The notes beneath the pieces were generated by a model. The model saw only the letters and a list, made by a program, of their open reading frames with translations, was not told where the DNA came from and made no database searches. Of a stretch of DNA of 64,000 nt, positions 24,067-31,720 are shown piece by piece. The position numbers and the translations under genes are program-made. The DNA is from Ureibacillus yapensis. Lineage in GTDB: Bacteria; Bacillota; Bacilli; Bacillales_A; Planococcaceae. The first letter of the stretch is position 1. Each line of letters starts with the position of its first letter. The stretch lies in contig NZ_QWEI01000001.1 in the NCBI RefSeq assembly GCF_003515775.1, positions 910,106 through 974,105 on the forward strand, in the 5' to 3' direction.

Positions 24067-25340
24067 TGACAATTGCTTTAATCATTTTTGCCCTTTTGCT
24101 TTTGTTAGGGGTTCCTATTGCCTATGTTTTAGGGATTACAACAATTATTTATATTCTTGTAACGGATAATATCGGCCTGATGCTAACGGTGCCGCAGCGG
24201 TTATATTCGGGAATGGAAAATTATGGGTTATTGGCGATTCCTCTTTTCATGCTTGCAGGAGAATTAATGAACTTTGGAGGTATTACAAAACGTCTTGTAG
24301 ATGTAGCCAAAACATTCTTTGGCCATTATTTGGGTGGATTAGCCCATGTTAACGTTATTGCAAACATGTTACTGTCTGCCATTATGGGATCTGCAACAGC
24401 TCAAATTGCCATGATGAGCCGGACAATGGTTCCCGAAATGGAGAAAGCAGGCTATTCTAGAGCTTTCAGTGCAGCTACAACTGCAGCGGCCGGTCTTTTG
24501 GGTCCTATCATCCCGCCAAGTATGATGTTTATTATCTATGGTGTCGGTTCAGGTGCATCCATTGGGGACATGTTTATCGCCGGAATAATTCCAGGTATTA
24601 TACTTGGACTCGCGTATATGGGGGTCATTGCCTACATCGGAAAGAAAGCACAGTGGCCAACTCAACCACGCGCTTCCATGAAAGAAATTACGACGTCCAT
24701 GGTACAGGTCATTCCTGCTCTTTCAGTTCCTCTGATTATCATTGTCGGGATTATTTCAGGCATTTTCACTGCAACTGAATCAGCGGCAATCGCTTGTGTT
24801 GTTGCACTGATTGTTGGAGTGTTTTTCTATCGGGAATTAAAATTATCCGTTTTGCCAAAAGTATTGATCAATACAACCATCACCACTTCAGTCATCACAG
24901 TTTTAATTGCTATGGCGAACCTTTTTGGATGGATGCTTTCTTTTGAAAAAGTACCCCAGAATATCGCCAACTGGATGGTATCACTTTCGGAAAATCCTCT
25001 AGTGTTTTTATTGCTTGTTAACATATTCTTATTGATTATAGGTATGTTTATGGATGGAATGGCAGCATTAATTATATTAATTCCCATCTTTATGCCTTTG
25101 CTTCCTACATATGAGATTGATCCAATCCATTTTGGCATGATTATTTGCATTAACTTAACAATTGGTATTTTGACGCCGCCGATTGGATCCGGTTTATATG
25201 TCGCTTCTTCTTTGGCAAATGTTTCGCTCGGTTCTCTGATCAGGGCTCTCACGCCGTTCTTGATTATCTCGGTCATTGTACTATTAATTCTTACGTATGT
25301 TCCATCGCTAACACTATGGTTGCCAAATGCACTAAAATAA
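24066..25340 (+). CDS. dctM: TRAP transporter large permease, DctM type
   Basis: This 424-residue protein has about 12 membrane segments. It shows the DctM signatures LLAIPLFMLAGELMNFGG near the N-terminus, AAGLLGPIIPPSMMFIIYG near residue 140 and GILTPPIGSGLYVASS near residue 375. It is the ion-coupled transport subunit working with DctQ and DctP. AAAGGAGGACTCC lies before the start inside the dctQ end. The transcript ends in the terminator at 25353. The three-gene unit is complete and intact. Confidence 0.92.
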   Translation: MTIALIIFALLLLLGVPIAYVLGITTIIYILVTDNIGLMLTVPQRLYSGMENYGLLAIPLFMLAGELMNFGGITKRLVDVAKTFFGHYLGGLAHVNVIANMLLSAIMGSATAQIAMMSRTMVPEMEKAGYSRAFSAATTAAAGLLGPIIPPSMMFIIYGVGSGASIGDMFIAGIIPGIILGLAYMGVIAYIGKKAQWPTQPRASMKEITTSMVQVIPALSVPLIIIVGIISGIFTATESAAIACVVALIVGVFFYRELKLSVLPKVLINTTITTSVITVLIAMANLFGWMLSFEKVPQNIANWMVSLSENPLVFLLLVNIFLLIIGMFMDGMAALIILIPIFMPLLPTYEIDPIHFGMIICINLTIGILTPPIGSGLYVASSLANVSLGSLIRALTPFLIISVIVLLILTYVPSLTLWLPNALK

Positions 25341-25352
25341 CCATTAACCACA

Positions 25353-25392
25353 ATGCTTGCAAAATCCCAATTGATTTTGCAGGCATCTTTTA
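25353..25392 (+). terminator. Terminator of the TRAP operon
   Basis: ATGCTTGCAAAATC and GATTTTGCAGGCAT pair around a 6-nt loop with a T-rich tail. Confidence 0.85.
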
Positions 25393-25438
25393 TATAAGCA
25401 AAAAATCCACAAAACATTTGAGTTTGTGGATTGAAGGT

Positions 25439-25945
25439 TTATGCAATTTGCGAAAATGTCGTTTGTCCGGCTGAATATCCGTTTTGTGCCAGCTGCATGT
25501 GAAGTTTGTATGTGGAGATTGCTTTGTTGTAGGTTTTTTGAAAGATTGCTTTTTCCAGACTTTCATTTAAGGAAAATTCGCTATACCCATTTCCGTTCAT
25601 CCTTTGGGTTTCGGCTTCCGAGAAATCGAAGCGGTTGCTTGCCAATCGATTCTCATCAGACTCCTCGCTGCTGCCGATCTGCGCCATGCTTTGCAAAATT
25701 TCAGGAGATGAAGAATCAATCGTTGTAGAATAATCATGGATTTCTTTCTTTGCGGCGGTAGAGTCTTTTTCAAAAAGCTCTTTCTCGGTTTCGCCGGAAA
25801 GTAAATCTTCTAGAATTTTGATTACTGGGTTGTTGTTTACTTGGGTGTAGATTGCATTTTTCTTGTATGCCTCATTTGCCTCTTTGCGCTGAAAAATCTT
25901 TTTGCGTTCTTGAAAATCACTATTGATCAAACTTGAAATTTTCAA
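25439..25945 (-). CDS. Unrecognised hydrophilic protein (about 168 residues)
   Basis: The product is soluble, charged and rich in Ser, Glu and Gln, with no signal peptide or membrane segment. The N-terminal third (ISSLINSDFQERKKIFQRKE) looks helical. The middle is acidic and low in hydrophobics (DSSSPEILQSMAQIGSSEES). The end (KAISTYKLHMQLAQNGYSAG) is again helical. I do not recognise a family. The start is set at TTG 25945, since AAGGGTGAT precedes it and the in-frame GTG overlaps that site. It stands alone between the TRAP operon and a phosphate symporter. Confidence 0.55.
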   Translation of the reverse strand: MKISSLINSDFQERKKIFQRKEANEAYKKNAIYTQVNNNPVIKILEDLLSGETEKELFEKDSTAAKKEIHDYSTTIDSSSPEILQSMAQIGSSEESDENRLASNRFDFSEAETQRMNGNGYSEFSLNESLEKAIFQKTYNKAISTYKLHMQLAQNGYSAGQTTFSQIA

Positions 25946-26061
25946 TTCTATCACCCTTATCCATAAATAAACTTCAGAAAGTATATATATTATAAGGTTT
26001 TTTTCTAAATTTTACAAATATTATCTTTTAAAGCAGCAAACTTCACCTTTTCTTGAATAAA

Positions 26062-26100
26062 AGAAAAAATGTGCAAGCTAGTTAGCGTACACATTTTTCC
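26062..26100 (-). terminator. Hairpin overlapping the 3' end of the Na/Pi symporter gene
   Basis: AAAAATGTG and CACATTTTT flank an inner GCTA/TAGC pair. The stop codon of the minus-strand gene is inside the hairpin. On the minus strand the stem ends in a T-run. Confidence 0.7.
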
Positions 26101-27727
26101 CACTGTTTTGTATAACTAGAATGGTTTCGGCAATATTAGCAGCATGGTCTCCCACGCGCTCCAAATTACTGATTATATCTGCGTATACAATTCCGGCCGT
26201 ACTTGAACAGCCTCCCTGTTTTAGCCGATAAAAATGACGTTTGCGCATAATCTCAACCAAGTCATCAATGTGGTTTTCCCTGGCCAGAACTTCCTTCGCA
26301 AATTCTTTGCTTTGCTTATCCAGTGCAAGGACGGATAAACTGACTGTATCCAATACCAGCTCGTACATTTCCTTTAATTCTCCACATGCATCGGGACTAA
26401 ACTTTACTCGATGGGAATCCTTGAATTGAACCAGCTCAACGATATTTTCAAAATGATCCCCTACTCGCTCAATATTCCGTATATTTTGGAACAAGGCATG
26501 GTGAAGTTTGGAGTCGCTTTCAGACAAAGATACCTGGGATAAAGCCACTAAATAATCAGTTGTTGCCCGGTCAAGCTTGTTGATCACTTCCTCCAGCTGA
26601 ACCGTTGTATGGGCATGTTTAGCATCGCTGGTAAATAAATAATCCATGGATTCTTGAAGCCCTTTTACGGCAATTTCACCCATTCGGACCACTTCTTCTT
26701 TTGCCTGCCCTAATGCAATGGTTGGAGATTGTCCAATGAATGACTTGTCTATGTATGTTTCGCTATTCTCAGCCAAAGAATTCTCTCCCGGTACCAATTT
26801 TGTGACAATGAATGCCAATACCCCGACAAACGGCAATTGAATGAGCATATTGATGACATTAAATGTCCCGTGCGCAAATGCAATTTGCATTTTGCGTTCA
26901 AGGTTCAATACCATGGCAACCCACTCTACATATGTACTGAATAGGGGTAAAAAAATCATAAAAATGATTGTCCCTATGATATTAAATAAGACATGTGATG
27001 CTGCCGCACGACGGGCTGCTATCGAAGCGCTGAGAGAAGCTAAAACCGCAGTAATGGTTGTGCCAATGTTTTCTCCAAACAAAATAGGCAGAGCTCCATG
27101 TAGAGGAATCAATCCTTCCGCATACAAACTTTGCAAAACCCCGACCGTTGCTGATGAAGATTGTACAATGAGCGTAAAGATTGTGCCCGCCATAATTCCC
27201 AAAATCGGATGGTCACTAAAACTGATTGTTAAATCAATAAATCCTTCCCAGTCTCCCAGCGGCTTCATCCCTTGGCCCATCATTTCAAGACCAATGAATA
27301 AACCGGCAAAACCGAAAAGAACTTGACCAACATTTTGAACTTTTTCTCTATTAAAAAAGAATAATAGCAGTGCCCCTAACGCCATTATCGGGTAAGAATA
27401 AACCCCTATATCAAATCCAATAATAAAAGCCGTAATCGTTGTACCAATGTTGGCACCCATGATGACGCCAATTGCTTGCCGCAACGTCATAAATCCGGCA
27501 CTAACAAGCCCTACTACGATGACGGTGGTGCCAGAGCTTGACTGAATCAAGACTGTTACGACAATCCCGACGAATACACCCATTAAAGGATTTGTTGTAA
27601 ATTTATTAAGAATTTCCCGTAGTCTATCTCCTGCAATCTTTTGGAGACCGTCCCCCATATACTTGATTGCAAAAAAGAATAAGCCGAGGCCCCCGAGAAA
27701 TTGGAAAATCATCATCTGCCAATCCAT
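26078..27727 (-). CDS. nptA: Na/Pi cotransporter family protein with PhoU domain
   Basis: This 549-residue protein has an N-terminal membrane part of two inverted Na/Pi-cotransporter repeats (about residues 1-310). Each repeat has the QSSS signature: VTVLIQSSSGTTVIVVG and FTLIVQSSSATVGVLQS. Paired GANIGTTITAF and GENIGTTITAV loops follow. A soluble PhoU-like four-helix domain fills residues 340-540 (NIRNIERVGDHFENIVEL and NLERVGDHAANIAETIL). It probably exports or imports phosphate with sodium under PhoU control (YjbB-like proteins export phosphate in E. coli). GGATGGAG precedes the ATG. It is monocistronic. Confidence 0.88.
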   Translation of the reverse strand: MDWQMMIFQFLGGLGLFFFAIKYMGDGLQKIAGDRLREILNKFTTNPLMGVFVGIVVTVLIQSSSGTTVIVVGLVSAGFMTLRQAIGVIMGANIGTTITAFIIGFDIGVYSYPIMALGALLLFFFNREKVQNVGQVLFGFAGLFIGLEMMGQGMKPLGDWEGFIDLTISFSDHPILGIMAGTIFTLIVQSSSATVGVLQSLYAEGLIPLHGALPILFGENIGTTITAVLASLSASIAARRAAASHVLFNIIGTIIFMIFLPLFSTYVEWVAMVLNLERKMQIAFAHGTFNVINMLIQLPFVGVLAFIVTKLVPGENSLAENSETYIDKSFIGQSPTIALGQAKEEVVRMGEIAVKGLQESMDYLFTSDAKHAHTTVQLEEVINKLDRATTDYLVALSQVSLSESDSKLHHALFQNIRNIERVGDHFENIVELVQFKDSHRVKFSPDACGELKEMYELVLDTVSLSVLALDKQSKEFAKEVLARENHIDDLVEIMRKRHFYRLKQGGCSSTAGIVYADIISNLERVGDHAANIAETILVIQNSGKNVYAN

Positions 27728-27930
27728 CTATTTTTACTCCATCCTTTCAATCCCTCGACACTATTATTCATAATTTGACACGGAATGTAAATGTTATTAC
27801 AAAATTAAAATATAAATTTTACAATCTCTTTGTAAAATTTTGACTAAAAGCGAATTTATTTTACTTTTAAATAATAATTAAAATGTACAATTAAGTTTTA
27901 CTCTTAAACCCCCCCTAAATCTTTCTAAAA

Positions 27931-27962
27931 AGAAAATCCCCCCAACAAATGTCGGGAGGATG
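27931..27962 (-). terminator. Terminator of the DUF2512 gene
   Basis: On the minus strand ATCCTCCCGACA and TTGGGGGGAT pair around TTTG, followed by TTTTCTTTTT. Confidence 0.75.
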
Positions 27963-27981
27963 CTGATTTGAATAAGTCTAA

Positions 27982-28389
27982 TTAGTAATTTCTTTGGGCA
28001 TCATGGTGAATTTCTTCTCGATTAAATACTTGTCGATCGAGATACTTATGGAAGAACCATTCCCCTAAACCAATCACGATCGCTGATATAATGGCAGCTG
28101 TTAAAAAGTTGCTGCTATCTTGTACCATGCTTTGTCCCATAAAATAAATGACGATTGCTGCTAAAATAACATCGGAAATTGTGGCGATTAAATTTCGTTT
28201 TTTCCGTTCCGTATAGTCACCGGCATTTTGAAAAATCCCTAAATCACCCACCACATAGGCCAAAACAGTTAAAACTAAACTAATGAGCAGCGTGTCACTA
28301 AATTCCATGCCTACTATTCCTGAAAGAATAATTCCTAAAACTACAGCAATCATGACAAATTTAATAACAATAGCTTTTAAATGATTCAT
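27982..28389 (-). CDS. yndM: YndM-like DUF2512 membrane protein
   Basis: This 135-residue protein has four membrane segments (about residues 8-26, 32-50, 67-85 and 92-110) and a charged tail ending HKYLDRQVFNREEIHHD. The order and the motif VLAYVVGDLGIFQNAGD match the DUF2512/YndM family, widespread in spore-forming Bacilli. Function is unknown; several relatives are in sporulation regulons. AAGGAGGCG precedes the ATG at 6-7 bases. Divergently placed coat-protein genes follow at 28568. Confidence 0.8.
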   Translation of the reverse strand: MNHLKAIVIKFVMIAVVLGIILSGIVGMEFSDTLLISLVLTVLAYVVGDLGIFQNAGDYTERKKRNLIATISDVILAAIVIYFMGQSMVQDSSNFLTAAIISAIVIGLGEWFFHKYLDRQVFNREEIHHDAQRNY

Positions 28390-28533
28390 TTTTACGCCTC
28401 CTTATTATTGTTATATAAAATCTATACCCCCTTGAAATAATGGTAATCATCGAAAGAATGATTCGATTAATTCTCCGATTTTATTTAATGGAGACTTGCT
28501 TTTCAGGTTAATTTTTTTAATGGAGGGCAAGCT

Positions 28534-28578
28534 ATGAAGAGCCAAAACAACAATTCAGGAGGAAATTATGAAAGATAA
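28534..28578 (+). CDS. Possible 14-residue leader ORF overlapping the coat gene start
   Basis: GGAGGGCAAGCT precedes an ATG at 28534 that reads MKSQNNNSGGNYER and stops. Its 3' part covers the ribosome binding site and start of the following gene in another frame. It could be a coupling leader peptide or the trace of a frameshifted N-terminus. Confidence 0.3.
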   Translation: MKSQNNNSGGNYER

Positions 28579-28756
28579 CTTGGGTGTCCACGAAAGACTG
28601 GAAATTCACGAATTATTGACTTTCAAAAACTTATGTTTGACTAAATCGATTGCCATGTCGGAACTTGCGCAGGATGAGCAACTAAAACAATTGCTTTCAC
28701 AAACCGCCCAAATTGACAGAGAAAATATTCAAGCATTGCAAGGCTATCTGCAATAG
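28568..28756 (+). CDS. Small spore coat CotF-like protein
   Basis: This 62-residue protein resembles the short YraG/YraE-type relatives of spore coat protein CotF: HERLEIHELLTFKNLCLTKS, then a helical segment LKQLLSQTAQIDRENIQALQGYL. It is probably a helical-hairpin coat component made in the mother cell. CAGGAGGAAATT precedes the ATG. The gene is 11 bases before the larger CotF-domain gene, so the two form an operon. The short length makes the family call tentative but context is supportive. Confidence 0.7.
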   Translation: MKDNLGVHERLEIHELLTFKNLCLTKSIAMSELAQDEQLKQLLSQTAQIDRENIQALQGYLQ

Positions 28757-28767
28757 GAGGAGATTGC

Positions 28768-29295
28768 ATGACTGCAAATAATCAAAACATGAGTGGAATG
28801 GGGGCAATAACAGATCAAGTAATAGCAACAGATTTAATGCTCGCGGTAAAATCGGGAATCATAAACTATGCGATTGCAATTTCTGAAGCAGCTACCCCTG
28901 AAGTGAGGGAAACTCTTAGACGTCAATTGAATACAGCAATAGATACTCATGGTAAAATTACCGATTATATGGTTTCCATGGGATACTACTTTCCAGGTGA
29001 CGTTTTTCAACAGATCGCCGTTGATTTACAAGCTTCCCAAACTGCCCTAAACCTACAGCAACAGCAACAAAACTCGCAGCAGCAAAACTCGCAGCAGCAA
29101 AACTCACAGCAGCAAAACTCACAACAGCAGAACTCGCAGCAGCAGAACTCGCAGCAGCAAAACTCACAACAGCAAAACTCACAGCAGCAAAACTCACAGC
29201 AGCAAAACTCACAGCAACAAAACTCACAGCAACAAAACTCACAGCAACAAAACTCACAGCAACAAAACTCGAATCAACAGAACATGCAACAGTAA
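28768..29295 (+). CDS. Coat F domain protein with Gln/Asn/Ser repeat tail
   Basis: This 175-residue protein has an N-terminal coat F domain (about residues 15-92: ITDQVIATDLMLAVKSGIIN, then TPEVRETLRRQLNTAIDTHG and MVSMGYYFPGD). Its C-terminal half is almost pure QQQNS pentapeptide repeated about 14 times. The CotF domain is typical of spore coat proteins. The Q/N-rich tail is prion-like in composition and may drive self-association or hydration in the coat (inference). AGGAGGAGATTGC precedes the ATG. Copy number of the 15-nt unit is likely variable between strains. Confidence 0.82.
   Translation: MTANNQNMSGMGAITDQVIATDLMLAVKSGIINYAIAISEAATPEVRETLRRQLNTAIDTHGKITDYMVSMGYYFPGDVFQQIAVDLQASQTALNLQQQQQNSQQQNSQQQNSQQQNSQQQNSQQQNSQQQNSQQQNSQQQNSQQQNSQQQNSQQQNSQQQNSQQQNSNQQNMQQ
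29056..29270 (+). repeat. In-frame 15-nt tandem repeat (QQQNS, about 14 copies)
   Basis: Units such as CAGCAGCAAAACTCG repeat every 15 nt with synonymous changes CAG/CAA and TCG/TCA. The clustering of identical variants (late copies CAGCAACAAAACTCA) suggests recent duplication by slippage. Confidence 0.9.
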
Positions 29296-29314
29296 AATCC
29301 CGCGCAAAAACAGT

Positions 29315-29348
29315 AAAAAGCTAAGAGACGATAATCTCTTAGCTTTTC
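29315..29348. terminator. Bidirectional terminator between coat gene and topB
   Basis: AAAAAGCTAAGAGA and TCTCTTAGCTTTT pair perfectly around a 6-nt loop between two convergent genes. Confidence 0.9.
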
Positions 29349-29375
29349 AATTCTGCAAATTCATATTAAAGAAGC

Positions 29376-31568
29376 TTAGTCATCAAATTTAATGCCTTTC
29401 AATAAATCCGCAAATGCATTGTTAATCGGTTCCGCTTCTTTTTCCTGCTGTTTCAAATACTTCTGAACCGTACGCTTATCCACTTTGCCTCCGCCTTCTT
29501 TTTTGCGGCGGGCTTCAAATGCAGATAGCTTCTCACGGTGGCCGCATTTGCATACAAAAATTTGGCCTTCCCCTTCACCGCGCAATTCAAGCTTCTTCTT
29601 GCATTCCGGGCAGCGTGCGTTTGTAATACGGGACACGTTTTTGCGATGTCCGCATTCACGGTCTTGGCACACGAGCATCTTGCCCTTTTTGCCGTTCACT
29701 TCAAGCATTGGTTTGCCGCAGTCCGGACAAGACTTCGTTGAAATGTTGTCATGCTTGTATTTCTTGTCGCTTGCTTTGATTTCCGCAACAATTTCTTTTG
29801 TATGTTCTTTCATTTCATTGATGAACACATCTTTCTTCAATTTGCCTTTTGCAATCAATTCAAGCTTTTGCTCCCACTCTGCCGTTGTTGCCGGCGAGCG
29901 CAACTCTTCCGGTACCAAATCAAGCAGCTGGCGGCCTTTGGAAGTGATGTAAATTTCCTTGCCACCACGTTTTTCGATCAGGAATGAGTTGAACAGTTTA
30001 TCGATAATATCCGCACGCGTCGCCACCGTACCGAGTCCACCCGTGGATTTTAACGTTTCTGCAAGCTTTTTGTCGCCAGTTTCCAAGTATTTTGTCGGGT
30101 TTTCCATTGCGGAAAGCAATGTTGCTTCTGTAAAGCGTGCTGGTGGTTTTGTTTGGCCAGATGTTTGGGCAATCAACTTTGTCTTTAATACATCGCCTTT
30201 TTCCATTCGAGGAAGAAGCTGCTCTTTTACATCATCATTTGACTCTTCCTCATCAAAGCGATTTTCATAGACTTCTTTCCATCCTGCTTGAAGCACCGTT
30301 TTGCCTCTTGCGATGAACTTTTCTTTCCCAATTTCACATTGCAAAGTTAATTGCTCATATTCGTGTGCCGGGAACAGAACAGCCAAGAAACGCTTCACAA
30401 CCAAATCATAGATTTTGCGTTCTTTGTCCGAGAAAGCCGAAAAGTTCACATACCCTTCTGTTGGGATAATTGCATGGTGGTCGCTTACTTTGCTATCATC
30501 CACAAATGCTTTGGTAGGCTTAATCGGCTTATTCAGCACTTTGTTGGTTAGGGAGCGGTATTCCCCTACTCCACAAGCTTTCAGGCGTTCCGGCAGCGTA
30601 CTAACGATATCTGATGATAAATAACGGGAATCTGTCCGCGGATACGTTAATACTTTGTGCTGCTCATAGAGTTTCTGCATAATATTTAATGTTTCTTTGG
30701 CGGAATAGCCAAAGAATTTATTGGCATCCCGTTGCAGTTCCGTTAAATCATAAAGTCCTGGGGCAAAGGATTTCTTTGCTTTGCGGTCAATTGCAACAAC
30801 CTTTGCATCTTGACGCCCAAGCGATTTTACAATATCATCGATTTTTTCTTTATTGAAGCTGCGGCTATTGCCCTTGTCATCTTGCCATGTTAATTTGACC
30901 GTGTCTGTTTGCGCTTCGATTCCATAATAGGTTTGTGGCTTGAAGTTCTTAATCTCTTCTTCACGCGCTGCAATCATTGCAACTGTGGGAGTCTGAACCC
31001 GTCCGCAATTCAACTGGGCATTAAAGCGTGTTGTTAAAGCACGTGTAGCATTCAAGCCGATATACCAATCCGCTTCCGACCTTGCTACGGCTGCATGGTA
31101 AAGATTTTCGTATTGTTTTCCTGGCTTTAGATTTTTGAAGCCATCTTTGATCGCTTTATCCGTCACGGATGAAATCCATAAACGCTTAATCGGCTTTTTA
31201 ACTTTCGCTTTTTCAATAATCCAGCGCGCAACCAATTCGCCTTCGCGCCCGGCATCTGTTGCGATAATAATCTCATTTACATCACTTCGGTTTAATTGGG
31301 ATTTCACTGCATTGAATTGTTTTCCGGATTGCTTGATGACCGTCAGTTTTAACCGATCCGGCATCATCGGCAAATCTTCCAGTTTCCATGTTTTATATTT
31401 CACATCATAACTCTCGGGGTCCGCCAGCGTTACCAAGTGTCCCAGAGCCCACGTTACGATATATTGTGCACCTTCCAAATAGCCATTTCCTTTTTTATCG
31501 CACTTCAATACACGCGCAATATCGCGCGCTACTGAAGGTTTTTCGGCGAGTACTAAACTTTTTGCCAT
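29376..31568 (-). CDS. topB: DNA topoisomerase III
   Basis: This 730-residue type IA topoisomerase matches B. subtilis TopB (727) in length. The Toprim domain is N-terminal (MAKSLVLAEKPSVARDIA, DAGREGELVARWI). The catalytic tyrosine is in VLTYPRTDSRYLS near residue 310. The C-terminal region has two or three Cys4-like zinc ribbons (CPDCGKPMLEV, CQDRECGHRK, CPECKKKLEL) followed by a basic tail. It relaxes and decatenates negatively supercoiled DNA through single-strand passage. GAGAGGATG precedes the ATG. It is monocistronic. Confidence 0.95.
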   Translation of the reverse strand: MAKSLVLAEKPSVARDIARVLKCDKKGNGYLEGAQYIVTWALGHLVTLADPESYDVKYKTWKLEDLPMMPDRLKLTVIKQSGKQFNAVKSQLNRSDVNEIIIATDAGREGELVARWIIEKAKVKKPIKRLWISSVTDKAIKDGFKNLKPGKQYENLYHAAVARSEADWYIGLNATRALTTRFNAQLNCGRVQTPTVAMIAAREEEIKNFKPQTYYGIEAQTDTVKLTWQDDKGNSRSFNKEKIDDIVKSLGRQDAKVVAIDRKAKKSFAPGLYDLTELQRDANKFFGYSAKETLNIMQKLYEQHKVLTYPRTDSRYLSSDIVSTLPERLKACGVGEYRSLTNKVLNKPIKPTKAFVDDSKVSDHHAIIPTEGYVNFSAFSDKERKIYDLVVKRFLAVLFPAHEYEQLTLQCEIGKEKFIARGKTVLQAGWKEVYENRFDEEESNDDVKEQLLPRMEKGDVLKTKLIAQTSGQTKPPARFTEATLLSAMENPTKYLETGDKKLAETLKSTGGLGTVATRADIIDKLFNSFLIEKRGGKEIYITSKGRQLLDLVPEELRSPATTAEWEQKLELIAKGKLKKDVFINEMKEHTKEIVAEIKASDKKYKHDNISTKSCPDCGKPMLEVNGKKGKMLVCQDRECGHRKNVSRITNARCPECKKKLELRGEGEGQIFVCKCGHREKLSAFEARRKKEGGGKVDKRTVQKYLKQQEKEAEPINNAFADLLKGIKFDD

Positions 31569-31676
31569 TGTTTTAACATCCTCTCATCATACATGAGTTA
31601 AATATATCACAAGAAAAACGTTTATTCAGTTTTGTTACTCATGAAAACTATGAAAAACTGCCCATACAAATTCAAA

Positions 31677-31707
31677 GGACATAAGGTGATATTCCATCCT
31701 TATGTCC
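31677..31707 (-). terminator. Terminator of the PBP gene
   Basis: GGACATAAGG and CCTTATGTCC form a perfect 10-bp stem 14 bases past the stop codon; the minus-strand tail is only moderately T-rich. Confidence 0.7.
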
Positions 31708-31720
31708 CAACTTGTTCATA

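Noticed and set aside
29031-29257. Antisense reading frame through the QQQNS repeat (Ala/Val/Ser rich)
   Set aside because: It is simply the complement of a 15-nt repeat that stays open in several frames, without a ribosome binding site.
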